Shown: in pieces, positions 1-12,792 of the stretch
How the letters are laid out: every line of letters begins with the position of its first letter
Position numbering within the stretch: the stretch's first letter is position 1
Assembly: GCA_020284085.1 (NCBI GenBank)
Contig: JACEVL010000105.1
Coordinates: forward strand, 124,001 to 188,000
Length of the DNA stretch: 64,000 nt
Direction of reading: 5' to 3'
Origin: Aporrectodea caliginosa
Taxonomy: Eukaryota; Annelida; Clitellata; Crassiclitellata; Lumbricidae
Position numbers and translations under genes: made by a program
Notes under the pieces: model-generated
The model's database searches: none
Told to the model about the DNA's origin: nothing
Seen by the model: only the letters and a program-made list of their open reading frames with translations

Positions 1-1480
<1,480 letters not shown>

Positions 1481-2445
1481 CTAACCTACCCTGGCCTACC
1501 CTAAGAGCGCGTGTTAAATTACAGCAAAATAAGAGTGGTATTTACTAATTAATGGTAGTTGATTAAACCTTGTGGCTCCAAGAACCGTTAACGTTGAACC
1601 TCTCTTCCTCTATTCGAGCAGATTCGTCCGCCACAACATCAGATTAATGACGCAGTTGACGAATATATAACATAGATAGTAAATGTTTTAATGGTGTCGA
1701 AGAAAGTATTGCATTAAGTTTTTTAAGCGACATCTTCTGGCTACCAAAAAAGCCGCTGTTTCTACATCATGCTACAATTAGAGTTAATGTAAATTCAAAA
1801 CGAGCTAAATATCCAACCAATAGCAATTTTAATCGCAATCTCGAAATTTCTACAGCGCCCAAAAATGGAAGTCACGGGAACCAGTATGGCATTTACTGAT
1901 TATAGGGAAACCGCGTCATGACATAACATATACAGCGTATGATATCTAATTTTAAGAATGGTGAGAACTTTTCGAAATAATTTCTGTCAAAGTCAACGTC
2001 CTATGTTGCCATAAGATGTTGTTAAAATCTGCATCCATCCATCTGCGTTCCATCTGGTGTTTAACAAAGCTTCTTTGGGTGTGTCTATTAAAGCCGTGTA
2101 TTAATGGCGGTGCTTTGGAAAGCAAATTCAATTTAGACACCTCTAAAACATTTTCGACCGAGTATATAATAATCAACAGTTGCTCAATCGGCAATTCTGC
2201 TTGTGTACCCTTGAACATTTAATAGAGCTGCTATACAATAACCGATCCCACGGCTTCTGGGAAATAAAATTTTGTCAGTTAAAAGTTTGTCAGTTGTCAG
2301 TCAGTAAGTAAGCAAATAAGCACGTATATTCTTTAAGGTAATGCAGGCTGAAGGAAGACGTCATGTATAATTCTGAGAAAGGGGCTGCATCAATTTGGAT
2401 ATACATATACACGTTCTTACGACATAATTATTGTTAGTTTTCAAA

Positions 2446-2620
2446 TTTAATATGCGCCACTGCGTAAAGATGCGAAGCATCAAACGATGGCGCTGATCAG
2501 TTGTAAGTGAAGGACGCGCTCAAGGTCCCTAAACAGTAACCATATAAGAGGAAGAGGATCGAACCCGTACTCTCCGCGTTACGATGCGAACGCTCTAGCC
2601 AATCTGCTACATTGTCCAAA
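2446..2620 (-). repeat. SINE-3 (tRNA-derived), minus orientation
   Basis: Read on the minus strand it has a tRNA-like head (TTGGCTAGAGCG, then GGGTTCGATCC as a B-box-like element), then a body with CCCTAAACAG/GGACCTTGA-type words and ends in GCGCCATCG. Sister copies lie at 31128, 32113, 40553, 45846 and 52970. Confidence 0.65.
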
Positions 2621-3203
2621 AGTAGGCAGGTTATGAGACTTGATGTCAACGGCCCTGATAGCCACAAGATATCGTTAAACACCGAATAAATGTAGCGTCA
2701 TATTTAGACACCTTTGTAACACGTTCACCAAACATTATAAATTCTGTGCTTCGAATGTTATTATTGTCTGTGTATGGTCTCTCGAAATTATACATACTTT
2801 ATTTCGCACAAAGCAGAACAGAGAAACTAAGCAAACTTAGCAAAGACTAGAACAGAAATACAAAAATACAAGAACTCCTTCCCAAACAGACTGGGAGACA
2901 ACTCAAACTATTGCTCCTCTCGAAGCATAAACGTAGTGGACCCGCGATCTTACATAATACATGTTGTCTTTTACAGACAAACCATAACCAGTAACTAAAT
3001 TAATATGCTCATGGCCATAACTGAATGTCAATGACAGCATATTTATTGTACTATTATCCACCGTTAGCATGTCTTTAAGAAAATTAATCATAGCAATAAC
3101 TCTCATAGATTTAAAGTCCAAACAAAAGTTAAATTATTGTTTAAGTCGACGTCAACGGCCTTTGCTGCCATAAATAAAGTCACGTTAAACTTAAACTACA
3201 CAT

Positions 3204-3385
3204 ACCTATGCATAATGTATTAATTAAATTCCTATTTAGTTTTAACAGATGTAGTTCTGTGGCACCTATTCATAATGTATTAGTTAAATTCCCATCTAAT
3301 CTTAGCGGCGGTATTTCTATGGCAGCTATTCATAACGTACTAACTAAATTCCTACCTAGTCCTAACGACGTTATAGTTAGAAATG
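3204..3385. repeat. 66 bp tandem triplicate
   Basis: Three diverged copies of a unit of about 66 bp beginning CATAATGTATTAATTAAATT (the second and third starting near 3270 and 3336). A short ORF across it reflects the repeat only. Confidence 0.6.
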
Positions 3386-3451
3386 TACGCGAAAAATTTG
3401 CGCGGCGTCGTCGGGCTTTTAAACCATAAAATATCTTCAAACAATTGTTTG

Positions 3452-3530
3452 TAGCGGGGAGATGGTTGAATGGTAGCACGCTGACACGAAGTTCAGAAGG
3501 ACGCTGGTTCGATACCCGCTAGCCCCGTAA
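3452..3530 (+). other. tRNA-like sequence (pseudo-tRNA or SINE head)
   Basis: GGTTGAATGGTAGCACG resembles a tRNA D-arm/A box and GCTGGTTCGATACC a T-arm/B box, with CGGGG and CCCCG able to pair as part of an acceptor stem. The stem is imperfect and no clean anticodon loop is visible, so I do not call a functional tRNA. Confidence 0.4.
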
Positions 3531-4084
3531 TGTTGACTCAGCCTTCTACTCCCTAGGGCCGACAGTAAAATGAGCAGTAGGACAGATTGGCGCCTTGCAG
3601 GCTGCCATACAGTTAAATTCGACTCCTGTTTAACTTGGTGTCATCTGTTACTACTATATCATGTAATTTTTTTGCGTACTTGTCAATTTGAATTAATGAA
3701 TGGATATTACTATTAGTTTTAAATCACCCACTCATCTATAAAACTTCGTCACAGCCGCTTTCGATGCTATGTTTGTTACATAACCACAGAAACCACCAAG
3801 AAAGGCAATGCCTATGGTGCAACTGTTGGTTATTATAGCATTGGTTAAAAGCGTTTTAGAGGTGTCTTAATTGAGACGATATATGCGGTTGATATATTAT
3901 TCAGAAAAGGTCAGGTCGACGTCGAAAGCAAACACAAGATGTCGTTAACACTGGATTATACATTTACGGATTTGCACACCTTTACAATGATGCGATAATA
4001 AACATTTAATGGCAAAATATCCATACATTGTTTGATGTCATTTTCTTTACAACAAAGCACAGTTGAGAAGTTCCATGGGCACTG

Positions 4085-4318
4085 ATCGTACTGTGTCGGT
4101 GCCAGTCCCACGTCTGGATAAAGCAGGAGGGGAACTCTAATGACCTTTGTTATCATACAGTGTCGTTAAACTGAAACTACTACTGCTGGTGTTTACTACA
4201 GTTTATTAACTCTGCCACAACTCGGACGCTGGCAGTGCCAGTCCCAAGCATAGAAAAAGGGGAACGCGACGCGTTTCATATGTGTTATCACACTATTATG
4301 AAACAGTGTCGTTAAACA
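4085..4318 (+). repeat. Two tandem copies of dispersed repeat family Y
   Basis: Each copy has GTGCCAGTCCCA, an AGGAGGGGA-like purine run and ends in CAGTGTCGTTAAACTGAA or CAGTGTCGTTAAACAGC. Other copies are at 7852, 8572, 45667 and 47275 (+) and near 8285 and 8740 (-). Confidence 0.6.
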
Positions 4319-4919
4319 GCAAATAATCAACAACTACAGTTTTTTCGGGTGTGTCCATAGAAGCCGTGTATAAATGGTGGCGCCAGATAGGAATTCAATT
4401 TAGACACATATAATAATTAAAAATAAATAATAAATACACAAATTATAATACACAAATAATAATTCAATTTAGACACCTCTAAAACGCTTTCGCCTGATGC
4501 CATAATAATTAAAAAAAGAGCTGCAATATGCCAAAAAATATTCTTTGTCGGCGGAAACGGCCTATGTGATCATAAGCTGCCGTTAAACTGTGGATCCATC
4601 CATCAGCAATAATGAGTTTCGAATCAAGATGGACGAAGGTCGATGTCATCGATTTTAATAGACCCTTCAACGACTAATTATGACACAAGAGGTCGTTAAA
4701 CAATGGAAACTGCGATGCCTTGTTTATTGCCGCACTGGTGAAAGCTGTGGGGTCGTCCATAAAGGACGTCCGCAATGAAGGGGAAGGGAGAGGTCATCCC
4801 AATGCAGACAAGGGGAGGGGGTCATGACCAGTGCGGACCCCGCATCTAAATTAAATTTGATAGGTAGCTTTTTCAGTACACCCTGTGCCTTAAACACCAA
4901 CTTAAGTCAGATCTGCGTC

Positions 4920-5560
4920 AGTGTAATGTAATGTATTGTAACAAAACATTTATAAAGCGCCACTTAAGAGTCTCTCAGAAGCGCTCAACACGTGGCCATC
5001 AAACAGCTGAAAAATGCGTCTTTAAGAGTTTAGAGAAAACCATATAGCCGCGTGCAGCACGCACAGACGGCGGAAGAGCGTTCCAGATCCGTGGCGCCGC
5101 AATCGAGAAGTCCCGACGAGCACAGGTGGTGGTTCGAAACGAAGGTATCATCAAGTCATTTCGCGAGGCAGACCGGAGAGCCCGCCGACCAGTTTGAGTG
5201 CCAACTGGAAGGCACAGTTCAGCAATGTAGTCCGGAGCAGTACCAGTCGTAGCCTTCCAAACAAGCGTAGCAATTTTGAATTGCACACGATCAGCAACTG
5301 GAAGCCAGTGGAGCTCACGTCGCATGTAGTCAGATATGTGTGAATATCTCGGTAGATCAGCCAGAAGTCTGGCTGTTGCATTCTGGACGAGCTGAAGTTG
5401 ATGAAGACGGAACTCAGGGAGGCCCAGGAGGATCCCATTACAGTAGTCAAGACGTGCGAGGACGAAAGAATGTATTAGCACATCCGCAGCGCTTAGCGAC
5501 TGCCTGAGCTTATAATAGCTAATCCTGGAGATATATGACACATGATCAGCCAAAGATTAC
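4920..5560 (-). mobile_element. 5'-truncated LINE, 3' end of the reverse transcriptase ORF
   Basis: The minus strand from 5553 to 4999 encodes about 184 residues typical of the C-terminal part of CR1/L2-group LINE polyproteins: RLDYCNGILLGLP, LQLVQNATARLL, LHWLPV and the terminal WNALPPSVR. The RT palm itself is missing, so this is a 5'-truncated copy. The 3' side ends near 4920 in TACATTACATTACAC, a short tandem tail rather than poly(A). Uninterrupted over 184 codons, so not very old. Confidence 0.85.
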
Positions 5561-6342
5561 GCAGACCTACCGAGAGTAAGATGCAAAAAACTGACTAAAC
5601 ACAGAGAAATGTCAGAAAAACATTTGTTGGTTTTGCTATAATAGCGGCCATGGCATGCAATAATAGTCCATAGGCTAATTAATAATGACGGAACTGCAAA
5701 AACTCTGATCCTCGGGTCTCAGAACTCTCCCTGCTGCAACCACTGAGTACATACTCTGAGCTCATTATATTATATCAGAACTGATATATAGTATTATAAG
5801 CCCATGTCTGCACCCAATGCCTGCAACAAGGTCTCCTGAAGACCCTTAGCTCACAGCCGATAGGTATACATGTCGACCTCTTTATATACCATACGAATCG
5901 CGTTCACGTAAAAAAAGGTGTCTATGTGATTTTTCCTTTCCCATGTTTAATATGCATAATTGGCTTATAATAGTCAATTTACAGTTAATTCTGCACAATA
6001 TTGCTTTTCGCAGCTATATGATATTATTTCACATCTCGTAATAATGTGATTGTCGTCCAATTAATATGTCTTTCTTAAGACGAGCCATATTGGCCATTTA
6101 ATTATTATTAACTGCAATTATCATTATCAGAATGTCAAACTATTGCTTGATCAAAGTCACTTAATTGATGGAGGCCGAAAACCATGAAAAACTGAGGCGG
6201 CTAATTTTTTGCTAAGCTGATCGAGGCCTAGTTCATATTCAGGTATTATTTTAAATTGGCTAAATTAGCAAATAGGGCCTAGACCTAGAATATGAAACGA
6301 AAAGAGCAGCACAATATTATACTCTGGGGTTCGTATTTTTCG

Positions 6343-6343
6343 A

Positions 6344-6421
<78 letters not shown>

Positions 6422-6547
6422 TATTATTACTATTATTACTATTATTACTATTATTATCATTATTATTATCATTATTATCATTATTATCATTATTATCATT
6501 ATTATCATTATTATTATTATTACTATTACTATTATTACTATTATTAC

Positions 6548-6646
<99 letters not shown>
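6343..6646. repeat. (TTA)n microsatellite, about 300 bp
   Basis: A nearly pure ATT trinucleotide run with interspersed ACT and ATC variants in its middle. The long Tyr/Leu or Ile/Asn ORFs through it are artefacts of the triplet period. Confidence 0.95.
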
Positions 6647-7470
6647 AAAACCATTATTTTTCCTCTAAAATCAGAGTTCTAGGGCCCCATTGTACGAAGG
6701 CATGCGACAGCGCTGAACCGCTGGACTGTAACAGAGAGAACCCCGTTACAGTAGTCAAGACGTGTGAGGACGCAAGAATCTATTAGAGTGCACTGGTTCG
6801 TCATTGGTAATGTTCCGTTGCCGACAACTCAATAACCATTTCAGCAGCGTACACAGGGTCTGTGGAATAATAGTAAAAAGAATATGATGACATTAAAAAG
6901 TGGATTCGAGTTAGGCATGCTAAAGCAGCAGAAAGGAAAAGTCGGTTGATGGGATATGATGGGAGTCCGTGCTACCAGATCACACAAGGAGTCTTGTAGC
7001 CAGTTTTCCTTTGATGCGGACGTCCGCAAAGGGTCCGGAGGGTAAGGCCAAATGTGGACAAGGTGAGGGGAGTGGTCCAAAGTAGGTCATTGTGGCAGAC
7101 GTCCTTATGGACGACCCCTGCACAAACCATGTTTTCCTAACGACGTGAACGGCTTTTTATGCCACAAGATGTCATTAAACTGTTGAATTCAATTATGCAA
7201 ATCGCCAACTAAGTTCCAACAACCGGCAAGGTCGACGTCGACGGCTCCGGCCGCCAAAAGATGTCGCTAACAGGCGATAACGCATGCACTTGTTAAACAC
7301 CTTTAAAACGTTTTCAGTCGAAGCTATAATATCCGAAAACGTCCTTTTTGTAATGGTTGATGATGAATGAATACGTATATTATAATATATTATATGCTAA
7401 AAATGCTTGTCGGTGAGAACGACCTTTGTAGCCATAAGAATCTGTTAAACTCTGGATCCATACTGTATAG

Positions 7471-7804
7471 CAGGGATGGCTAACGTATGGCACGCGTGCT
7501 CAAAGTGGCACGCGTGAAATTTTTTCAGCACGCGGGATTTTGAGCGTCTCCCAAAATTTGAAACTTAGAAATACAAACTCTCTATGGATATCCACATTTT
7601 CTTTTATGAAGGACTTTATTGTAAGACCAATCTAAAACCATCTTTGAAATAATTTATTTTAATTCATTTTTGTTACGCTTTGTCAATTAAAACATACATG
7701 ATAAAAACAATTATATAGCCCTACTGCAAAATTCTTAGGGGCACGCGACGGTATTTTCTAAAATGTTTTAGCGGCATTCACCTTTAAAGGGTTCGCCATA
7801 CCTG
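7471..7804. mobile_element. Non-autonomous hAT-type MITE (334 bp)
   Basis: The left end begins CAGGGATGGCTAACGTATGG. The right end, read in reverse, begins CAGGTATGGCGAACCC. The flanks are CTGTATAG (7463-7470) and CTATATAG (7805-7812), an 8 bp target duplication with one mismatch. CAG-starting inverted ends plus an 8 bp duplication are the hallmarks of hAT transposons. Subterminal GGCACGCG words repeat near both ends, as expected for transposase sites. No transposase is encoded. Confidence 0.85.
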
Positions 7805-7851
7805 CTATATAGCATGGGTTCATTACTTATACTACTATTAAACCCCAACAC

Positions 7852-8815
7852 TGATTGTACTCTGTCAGTGCTAGTCCCAAGCCTGGATGTAGGAGGAGGG
7901 CGACGCTAATGGTCTTTGTTATCACAGTGTCGTTAAACTGAAATTACTACTAGATACTATTAATGTAATGTATTAGTGTTTAATAAATTTTGTGGCTCCC
8001 AGAGCCGTTGGCGTTGATCTCAGGTCATATGATGTGAACGCCGGAGTGCATGATAAAAAAACGCAGTTGTCGAATTTAATTATAACCTCGAATATAACCG
8101 TTTTAAAGGTGTCGAAGAGATTGGGACGTTGTCAATTTTAGCGACATCTTCTGGCTCCTAGAGCTGTTGACTCGACCTTACTTATGCAACAGTTACAGTA
8201 AGAAATAATGTCGAAACGTGTGAAATGTCCGACGATTACCGTGGTAGTTACTAATTACTGGACGTGACTATAGTTACTGGACGCTGTGTCATAAGAAAGT
8301 TCATTAGCGTCGCCCCCTTCTTAATATAGGCTTGGGACTGGCATCAGCTGAATATTGTATTGTATTCAAACATTTATAAAGCGCCTCTCATAGGGTGAAC
8401 CATTCAGAGTTAATAGCATATGAGTTAATGGCACAGTTTTTTCATTCATTCATTCATTCATTCCGGATATTTATTTAACGCCTGTTCAAAAAACCTACTC
8501 AGAGGCGCGAAAAGTTTTGCTTTCAACAAGTTATAGTTTCCAGAGTTTAGCGATATCTTATCACAATGACTGTCGTACTCTGTCAGTGCCAGTCCCAAGC
8601 CTGGAGGAAGAAGGAGGGCGACGACGGCCGTTGACGTCGCCCTCCTCTTTTCATTGTGTTCGGGACTAGCACTGCCAATGTACGAGAGTGGCGGAAATAA
8701 TAATAGTAGTAGGCCTCGTAGAAGAAGTTTCAATTTAGCGACACTGTGTGATAAAGATCAACAACGTCGCCCTCCTCCTTTCTTTAGGCTTCGGACTGGC
8801 ATTAAGGCACTGCAT
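7852..8815. repeat. Cluster of dispersed family X and Y repeats
   Basis: Family Y copies lie at 7852-7945 and 8572-8645 (+) and near 8285-8350 and 8740-8812 (-). Family X motifs in minus orientation (AGCGACATCTTCTGGCTCC) are near 8140. The opposed Y copies could form hairpins in the transcript. ORFs here are unsupported. Confidence 0.55.
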
Positions 8816-8877
8816 TATGTTCAAATCGACTACATTATTGTGTCGTTCTGAAAATAAAGGTTGCTTCTTCTTTTTAG

Positions 8878-8955
8878 GGTTTCGGAGCTGGAAACTTCAA
8901 GTCCTTGTTCGAATCTATCGAAGGCGACCAAGCGGCTCGAGGAAACTTGTATTAA
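8878..8955 (+). CDS. hpd: 4-hydroxyphenylpyruvate dioxygenase, terminal exon
   Basis: A 25-codon exon plus TAA stop following TTCTTTTTAG. It encodes GFGAGNFKSLFESIEGDQ and ends ARGNLY. GFGAGNFKSLF immediately after RHNHQ is the invariant HPPD C-terminus, and in known structures this tail helix gates the active site. Phase 0 matches the donor at 956. The protein ends slightly shorter than the vertebrate enzymes, which carry about a dozen more residues. Confidence 0.95.
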   Translation, partial: GFGAGNFKSLFESIEGDQAARGNLY

Positions 8956-9153
8956 CCCCACAGAAGGAAATTTACCCTCTTGTTGGATGGGGGTTGGGGA
9001 TATGTTGAAAATGTGTTTCAGAAATTCGTTATTAGAAACTTGGTGCGCTAATTTTGGATCGGGTGAGCGAGAAAAATAATTGCCTCGCGAACTACGATTC
9101 TACGATTTCTTTCACGTTTATTCATAATGCCAGTAGTAACAAAGGTATAAAGT

Positions 9154-9159
9154 AATAAA
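9154..9159 (+). terminator. Candidate HPPD polyadenylation signal
   Basis: AATAAA about 200 bp after the HPPD stop, in AT-rich sequence. Canonical hexamer and plausible 3' UTR length; the cleavage site is not determined. Confidence 0.45.
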
Positions 9160-9571
9160 TATAAAAATGAAGCCCTTGCATTGCTTATAACCTAATTGTC
9201 AAAATTTCTGTAAAAATCAAACGCTTAGATAGTCGTTTCGACGTATGTCTCATTGCCTCACTTGATACAGGACGTCTTTACCCCTCCCCTGTAATGTAAA
9301 TTTCACGAAGTGATATTACTTTGACTAATTCTTCTGCTTCACCTGTAATTTTACTCGGACTGTGGTAATTAAGGTTTACTCAGTGTTTCATTTTATTACG
9401 CTTTGAACTCGACTGCGATACCATAAACAACACGTCATTATCTTGATCTGTATTATCGGTATCTCTAGATAACCTCGAGCGCAAATGAACAAGCTGTTGC
9501 CATGACTTCAAACAACTACATGTACCTAATAAAAGTTTTCAATTTGTGATTAGATTTTATTTGAAGCGCAT

Positions 9572-9956
9572 TGTCTTAACATGTTGTTATTTAACATGTT
9601 GTCATTTAATCCTGCAAAAACGAGGCCTGTTCTCTTTTGGGTTGATAGTTTTTCGAAATTGTTGCTTAGGAGACGCCTAACAAACAAATCTTTCAGCTGC
9701 GTAGGCTGTTATTTATTGCGTAAATTAATCCGTTTTAAAGGTGTCTAAACAGAGGGCTATTACGAAACGGATCACATTAACTGTAGATCGAACTTAATCG
9801 AAATTCATGTCTCAACATGCTGTTATTTAGCATGTTGTTATTTTATATCGCAAAATGTTTCAGGGTATGGCCTAACGTTTTGATCAATTTTGGGAAGATC
9901 GTTTTGGAAATTGTTGCTTGGAGAAATATTGACCCGAAAGAACAAAATTGTTCAAC
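9572..9956 (+). repeat. Roughly 240 bp direct duplication, second copy split by a LINE
   Basis: Sequence from 9572 (AACATGTTGTTATTTAACATG) recurs diverged from about 9812. The rest of the second copy, starting with GGCTGTTATTTATT, resumes at about 12801 after the LINE. The first copy therefore shows what the uninterrupted site looked like. Confidence 0.6.
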
Positions 9957-10075
9957 GATGATGATGATTCCAATTGTTTAACGACATCCTTTGGCTACTA
10001 TGGCCGTCGACGTCTTTGTGTTAGTATTGTATTTCCATTGTTTGGCCCATTGGCTCTTTTGACTGTAATTCTCTT

Positions 10076-10108
<33 letters not shown>

Positions 10109-12778
10109 TTATTATTTTCTTTTCCCAAATCAGCTCTTTTTTGGCTATATCAGCTCTTTTTTGGCCATATCAGCTCTTTTTTGGCTATATCAGTTCTTTT
10201 TTGGCTATATCAGCTCTTTTTTTTGGCTGTATCAGCTCTTTTGAAATATGTTTACAAATTTACTAACAGTATTTCTAATATTTCTATAATAACATGAAAT
10301 GCTATTTGTAAACATAAATTCAGCACAAATGTGTAATATATATATACATACTGTATACACATTTTATTATAACATACATCTATTTACAAGAATGCATCTT
10401 AACAAATATTTACATAACAGAAAACTTAATTAATTAAACATGTCATTCATCATTTTTCTATATAACAAAGCAGTATTATTACAAAATTTAATAAAATTAT
10501 TAATCATCATAATCAAATGATCCTTAATTACACATATAAGCACACTTGTCTTGTTTTAATTGGTATTTAAATCACAAGTAATGTGTTAAATTATATGTTT
10601 GTAGTAGATTTGATATGATACTGATAATTATGATAATAATTATAATATTTTTCCTTTATTAATGATTTTAATAAGATTATATACTGTACTCTGCAAACAT
10701 CCTGTATCAAGCAGAGATTTTAAATTAAATTCTGATTTATAACTATTACATTTTTCTTTTAATATAGTTGAAATATTTTCCTTTTTACATTCCAATAGGA
10801 TATGTTCTATACTTTCCGTTACCTCACATGTATCACAAAACCCAGTAGGGTGTTTTCTCATTTGAAATAGTCTTTTATTAGTAATGGCAACACCAAGCCT
10901 CAATCTACCAATTTGCACCTCTTTATGTCTATATGGATCAGAAAATTTTATATTTGTAGACACAAGTGGGCATATGGATTTATAGAATTTTCCTTTATCA
11001 TGAATGTTATAATCTATTTGCCATTTATTTATTATATAATCTTTAATTAAAGTATTTAACTCTTGTATTTCTAAGTAATTTGTGGAATTAATATTTTCTA
11101 AACTAAGTGCTTCCTTTGCTAATTTATCCGCTCTTTCATTACCTTTAATATCTACATGGCTTGGAATCCATATCATTTTAATTTGATTAGATTCCAAACT
11201 GTTTAATTGCATCATCAGTTCATTAAACAAATTGGGTCTAGAGTCAGATTTGTTTTTCTTAATAGAAGTAAGTACACTTAATGAATCAGATAGTATTACA
11301 TATTGACAGTTCTTATTATTTTCAGTACTTAGTATCCATGTTACTGCTTCTTTAATTGCAGTTAATTCTGCTGCATAGATACTGGATCCATTACATAATC
11401 TAAACTTTCTATCTATATCTATACTTGGAATAGTAAAAGCTGCAGCAACAATTTCTTCTGCCTTTGATCCATCAGTATAAATAAGAGTTTCTGACCTATA
11501 CATTGATACCATTTGAAGTGCTATTAATTTAATAAATTCAGGGTTATCTCTTTTTTTATTAATCTGTTTTTTGAGACTGATGTCTATGTCTATTTTCTTA
11601 TTAGTCCAAGGGGGGATTTGGGGAAAACAGGGTCCAATAAAAGATGTATCTAAAGATGATATGAATTCATTTGTTCTGTAGTGGATAGAATGGTTCTTGT
11701 TTTGCGGTGTTTTATGAATATCTGTCCAATGTTGCTGGAAAGCCATTTTACAGGGATGATCCTTTACTCCTATTATTTTAATTCCCATTTTATTGGAGTT
11801 ATATAGTCTTCTCATATGGAGGGGTACTTCCCCACATTCGTTTTGTAGAGCTGAAGTTGCTGTCTTCCTAGGGGCCCCACAACATAATCTTAAGGCTTCA
11901 GTTTGGATTGTACATAGTTTATTTAACAACGATTGACTAGCTGAAGAATATGCCACATCTCCATAATCTAATATTGAACGTATTAGTGCTTTGTATATTG
12001 CTAATAGAGATTTCTTTGAAGCTCCCCAATTACAACCTGAAACCGCTCTCATGAGATTCAATCTTTTCTTGCATTTTTCGATTATATATTCTATGTGGGG
12101 TTTCCAACTTAATTTCCTATCAAATATCATTCCTAGAAATTTAGCCTTATTTTCTATTTTAATCAATTCGTGATCAATTTTAATGTTTATTATTGGTAAT
12201 TGTTTTTTATTAGTAAATAGAACTCCTACAGTTTTGGTTACAGATATTTTAAACCCATTTTGGTTACACCAGCTATTTATTTTATCAATGGATTGTTGGA
12301 TTTTGTTAACTAAAGTTTTAGTTTTCTTATGTCCTATGTAAACTGCACTATCATCTGCAAAGAGTGACATGTTAACACCTTCCGGACCTGAAGGAATATC
12401 GTTAATCATTATTAAGAACAATAATGGAGAAATTACTGAACCTTGCGGAGTCCCATTTTGCTGTAATAGTTTATCGGATAATTCAGTTCCAACTTTTACT
12501 TGAAATGTTCTGTTAAATAAAAAGCTTTTAACCCAATTAGCTACATTTCCAACTATTCCTAATTTCTGTAGTTTTTGTAAAAGTGTAGGTACATGTAGCA
12601 TGTCATAAGCACGTTCAAAATCAATGAAAACTGCCAAAACATGTTCTTTATTTTTTAATTTTTTAAGTATAGTATCCTGCAATTTAAGGATCTGATCAAT
12701 TGTGCTTTTATGCTTACGAAAACCAGATTGATTCCCTGTAAATATATCATTTTTTTCTAAGTACCACTGAAGACGGTT
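9957..12778 (-). mobile_element. I-group LINE with RNase H, 14 bp target duplication
   Basis: A 2.8 kb minus-strand insertion flanked by identical 14-mers CAAAATTGTTCAAC at 9943-9956 and 12779-12792. It is 5'-truncated within the N-terminal RT region. The 3' region has a run of 29 A (10078-10106 as T on +), a 20 bp minisatellite next to it (10112-10245), and beyond the A-run about 120 bp carrying a family X motif before an ATC-repeat end. It interrupts the second copy of the duplication described above. Confidence 0.85.
10112..10245. repeat. 20 bp minisatellite in the LINE 3' region
   Basis: Six or so units of CAGCTCTTTTTTGGCTATAT next to the T-run. It lies between the LINE stop codon and its internal A-run, so it belongs to the LINE 3' UTR or was captured with it. 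Confidence 0.75.
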
Positions 12779-12781
12779 CAA
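10640..12781 (-). CDS. LINE ORF2 C-terminal part: reverse transcriptase + RNase H
   Basis: An uninterrupted 713-codon reading. The RT part spans roughly residues 1-300, with GFRKHKSTIDQI, FIDFERAYD, the primer-grip region TPQGSVISPLLF and the catalytic LFADDSAVY. The RNase H part (about 430-570) shows YTDGS, AAEL, LSDS and NERAD, the four acidic positions of the fold, plus WIPSHVDIKGN. A Cys/His cluster (CDTC, then HILLEC) follows near 650. RT followed by RNase H and a Cys motif is the order of I-group (I/Nimb/Ingi-like) LINEs. The true start is lost by 5' truncation, so the ATG is incidental. The intact frame implies a young insertion, or a source still active recently. Confidence 0.9.
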   Translation of the reverse strand: MNRLQWYLEKNDIFTGNQSGFRKHKSTIDQILKLQDTILKKLKNKEHVLAVFIDFERAYDMLHVPTLLQKLQKLGIVGNVANWVKSFLFNRTFQVKVGTELSDKLLQQNGTPQGSVISPLLFLIMINDIPSGPEGVNMSLFADDSAVYIGHKKTKTLVNKIQQSIDKINSWCNQNGFKISVTKTVGVLFTNKKQLPIINIKIDHELIKIENKAKFLGMIFDRKLSWKPHIEYIIEKCKKRLNLMRAVSGCNWGASKKSLLAIYKALIRSILDYGDVAYSSASQSLLNKLCTIQTEALRLCCGAPRKTATSALQNECGEVPLHMRRLYNSNKMGIKIIGVKDHPCKMAFQQHWTDIHKTPQNKNHSIHYRTNEFISSLDTSFIGPCFPQIPPWTNKKIDIDISLKKQINKKRDNPEFIKLIALQMVSMYRSETLIYTDGSKAEEIVAAAFTIPSIDIDRKFRLCNGSSIYAAELTAIKEAVTWILSTENNKNCQYVILSDSLSVLTSIKKNKSDSRPNLFNELMMQLNSLESNQIKMIWIPSHVDIKGNERADKLAKEALSLENINSTNYLEIQELNTLIKDYIINKWQIDYNIHDKGKFYKSICPLVSTNIKFSDPYRHKEVQIGRLRLGVAITNKRLFQMRKHPTGFCDTCEVTESIEHILLECKKENISTILKEKCNSYKSEFNLKSLLDTGCLQSTVYNLIKIINKGKIL

Positions 12782-12792
12782 AATTGTTCAAC

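Noticed and set aside
3452..3530. Functional tRNA gene
   Set aside because: Promoter boxes fit, but the acceptor stem and anticodon loop are imperfect. The same applies to 13855-13935 and 20228-20322.
5052..5450. Extra ORFs in the LINE fragment at 5 kb
   Set aside because: Shadows of the minus-strand RT C-terminal frame.
6292..6786. 164-codon Tyr/Leu-rich ORF
   Set aside because: It is the (TTA)n microsatellite read in frame.
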